Assembly (NCBI GenBank): GCA_963977415.1
Contig: CAXBOS010000005.1
Coordinates: 191,233 to 255,232, forward strand
DNA from: Croceimicrobium sp963977415
GTDB lineage: Bacteria > Bacteroidota > Bacteroidia > Flavobacteriales > Schleiferiaceae
Length of the DNA: 64,000 nt
Direction of reading: 5' to 3'
Shown here: one piece after another, positions 63,581-64,000 of the stretch
Layout: each line of letters opens with the position of its first letter
How positions within the stretch are numbered: the first letter of the stretch is position 1
Position numbers and translations under genes: made by a program
Notes under the pieces: model-generated
What the model was told of the DNA's origin: nothing
Seen by the model: only the letters and a program-made list of their open reading frames with translations
Databases searched by the model: none

Positions 63581-64000
63581 TCAAATCTTCATCGCAGCCA
63601 TTTAAGTGCCACCCCTTCGGGGTTTGGGTTCCTAGTCTACTCGCTTTTCTACTATAATGTCATCCCTTCGGGATTTAGGCTTATAAATAAGGTCAGGCTT
63701 CGCTTGCTTAATTAGAGCTTTTCAATTTTCGAAACCTCTCAAAACGGATTTCAACAACTAAACCGCAATTCCATAATCCTGCAATTGATTTACACGCTCA
63801 ACTTTAAAAATTAAGAAGGGATAATCTTGTCAAAGGAGACTAATCCCGAAGGGATGAAACTATAATAGCTAAATGATTTAAGGATTACACATAAACCCTG
63901 AAAGGGTGAAACTAGGATTCATTCTAGTCAAAAAAAGTTTTAGAATCAAATCTTCATCGCAGCCATTTAAGTGCCACCCCTTCGGGGTTTGGGTTCCTAG
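63581..64000. repeat. REP-like CCCTTCGGG repeats with a 55-bp direct repeat, cut by the window edge
   Basis: A 55-bp block starting TCAAATCTTCATCGCAGCCA and ending GGTTTGGGTTCCTAG occurs twice, at 63581-63635 and 63946-64000, identical as far as visible, 365 bp apart. Each contains the hairpin CCCCTTCGGGG. Related units between them read CATCCCTTCGGGATTTAGG, TCCCGAAGGGATGAAACTA and CCCTGAAAGGGTGAAACTAGG. These look like Bacteroidota REP elements in both orientations. The 573 bp after the GluQ gene hold no convincing gene. A REP-associated transposase may lie beyond the edge. Confidence 0.75.

Noticed and set aside
63521..63715. 64-codon frame after the GluQ gene
   Set aside because: It consists largely of the REP-like repeats and shows no recognisable product.

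Overview
The window is from a member of the Bacteroidota, most likely order Flavobacteriales. I infer this from TAnnTTTG promoter boxes in front of many genes, two TonB-dependent receptors with carboxypeptidase-like N-terminal domains, several proteins with type IX secretion (T9SS) C-terminal sorting domains, a LruC-domain lipoprotein, the bacillithiol deacetylase BshB1, the rpmB-rpmG-DUF4295-ftsY-rimO gene order, and a 6S-like RNA between zapA and rny. The genus cannot be read from the sequence. Most of the window is compact chromosomal core. There is no rRNA operon, CRISPR array, prophage or complete transposase-bearing insertion sequence.

Layout. 1-3077: a truncated surface lipoprotein, an ECF sigma factor with a membrane partner and a Spy/CpxP-like protein, and tRNA-His. 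3169-7500: acyltransferase, glycosyltransferase, bshB1, a lipoprotein and ndk. 7504-14685: DUF721 protein/recF, a TPR protein, ribH, the rpmB-rimO operon and cinA. 15065-23653: DUF4197 lipoprotein, PBP1A, a small TPR membrane protein, and an M23 peptidase / carboxypeptidase-like / TonB receptor operon. 24257-31477: coiled-coil protein, zapA, 6S-like RNA, rny, nucleoside phosphorylase, universal stress protein, and a four-gene run with a photolyase. 31501-44095: a two-component system, a T9SS protein, a GT2 enzyme, a second TonB receptor, holA, an orphan HsdR-N nuclease-fold protein, EI24, purB and aconitase. 44200-51569: a candidate small RNA, T9SS and LruC surface proteins, and a creD locus with its own winged-helix regulator. 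51574-54675: methyltransferase, a HigBA-type toxin-antitoxin pair, an outer-membrane-like protein and a GH10 xylanase lipoprotein. 54843-61113: DNA polymerase IV, a short DnaE with a degraded PHP domain, a GxxExxY nuclease-fold gene inside arrays of ~115-bp repeats, and an SRAP/YedK protein, which together look like a DNA-damage tolerance cluster. 61159-63427: SDR oxidoreductase, PlsC-like acyltransferase and a GluQ-type synthetase. 63428-64000: REP-like CCCTTCGGG repeats running off the edge.

The most unusual content is non-coding. (1) A family of ~263-267-bp elements with ~35-bp terminal inverted repeats and internal hairpins has full-size copies at 14728, 23699 and 35286, a deleted tandem copy at 23967, and a 53-bp copy at 53138. 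Two copies are flanked by 4-bp direct repeats, so this looks like a MITE-type family. (2) Seven or so palindromic ~115-bp units bracket the GxxExxY gene. (3) The two promoters of the creD locus share the inverted repeat ACTTTG-N5-CAAAGT, with a regulator gene encoded between them. (4) A promoter-to-terminator unit with no ORF lies downstream of aconitase. Several -7 boxes end only 4-5 nt before start codons, which suggests leaderless mRNAs.
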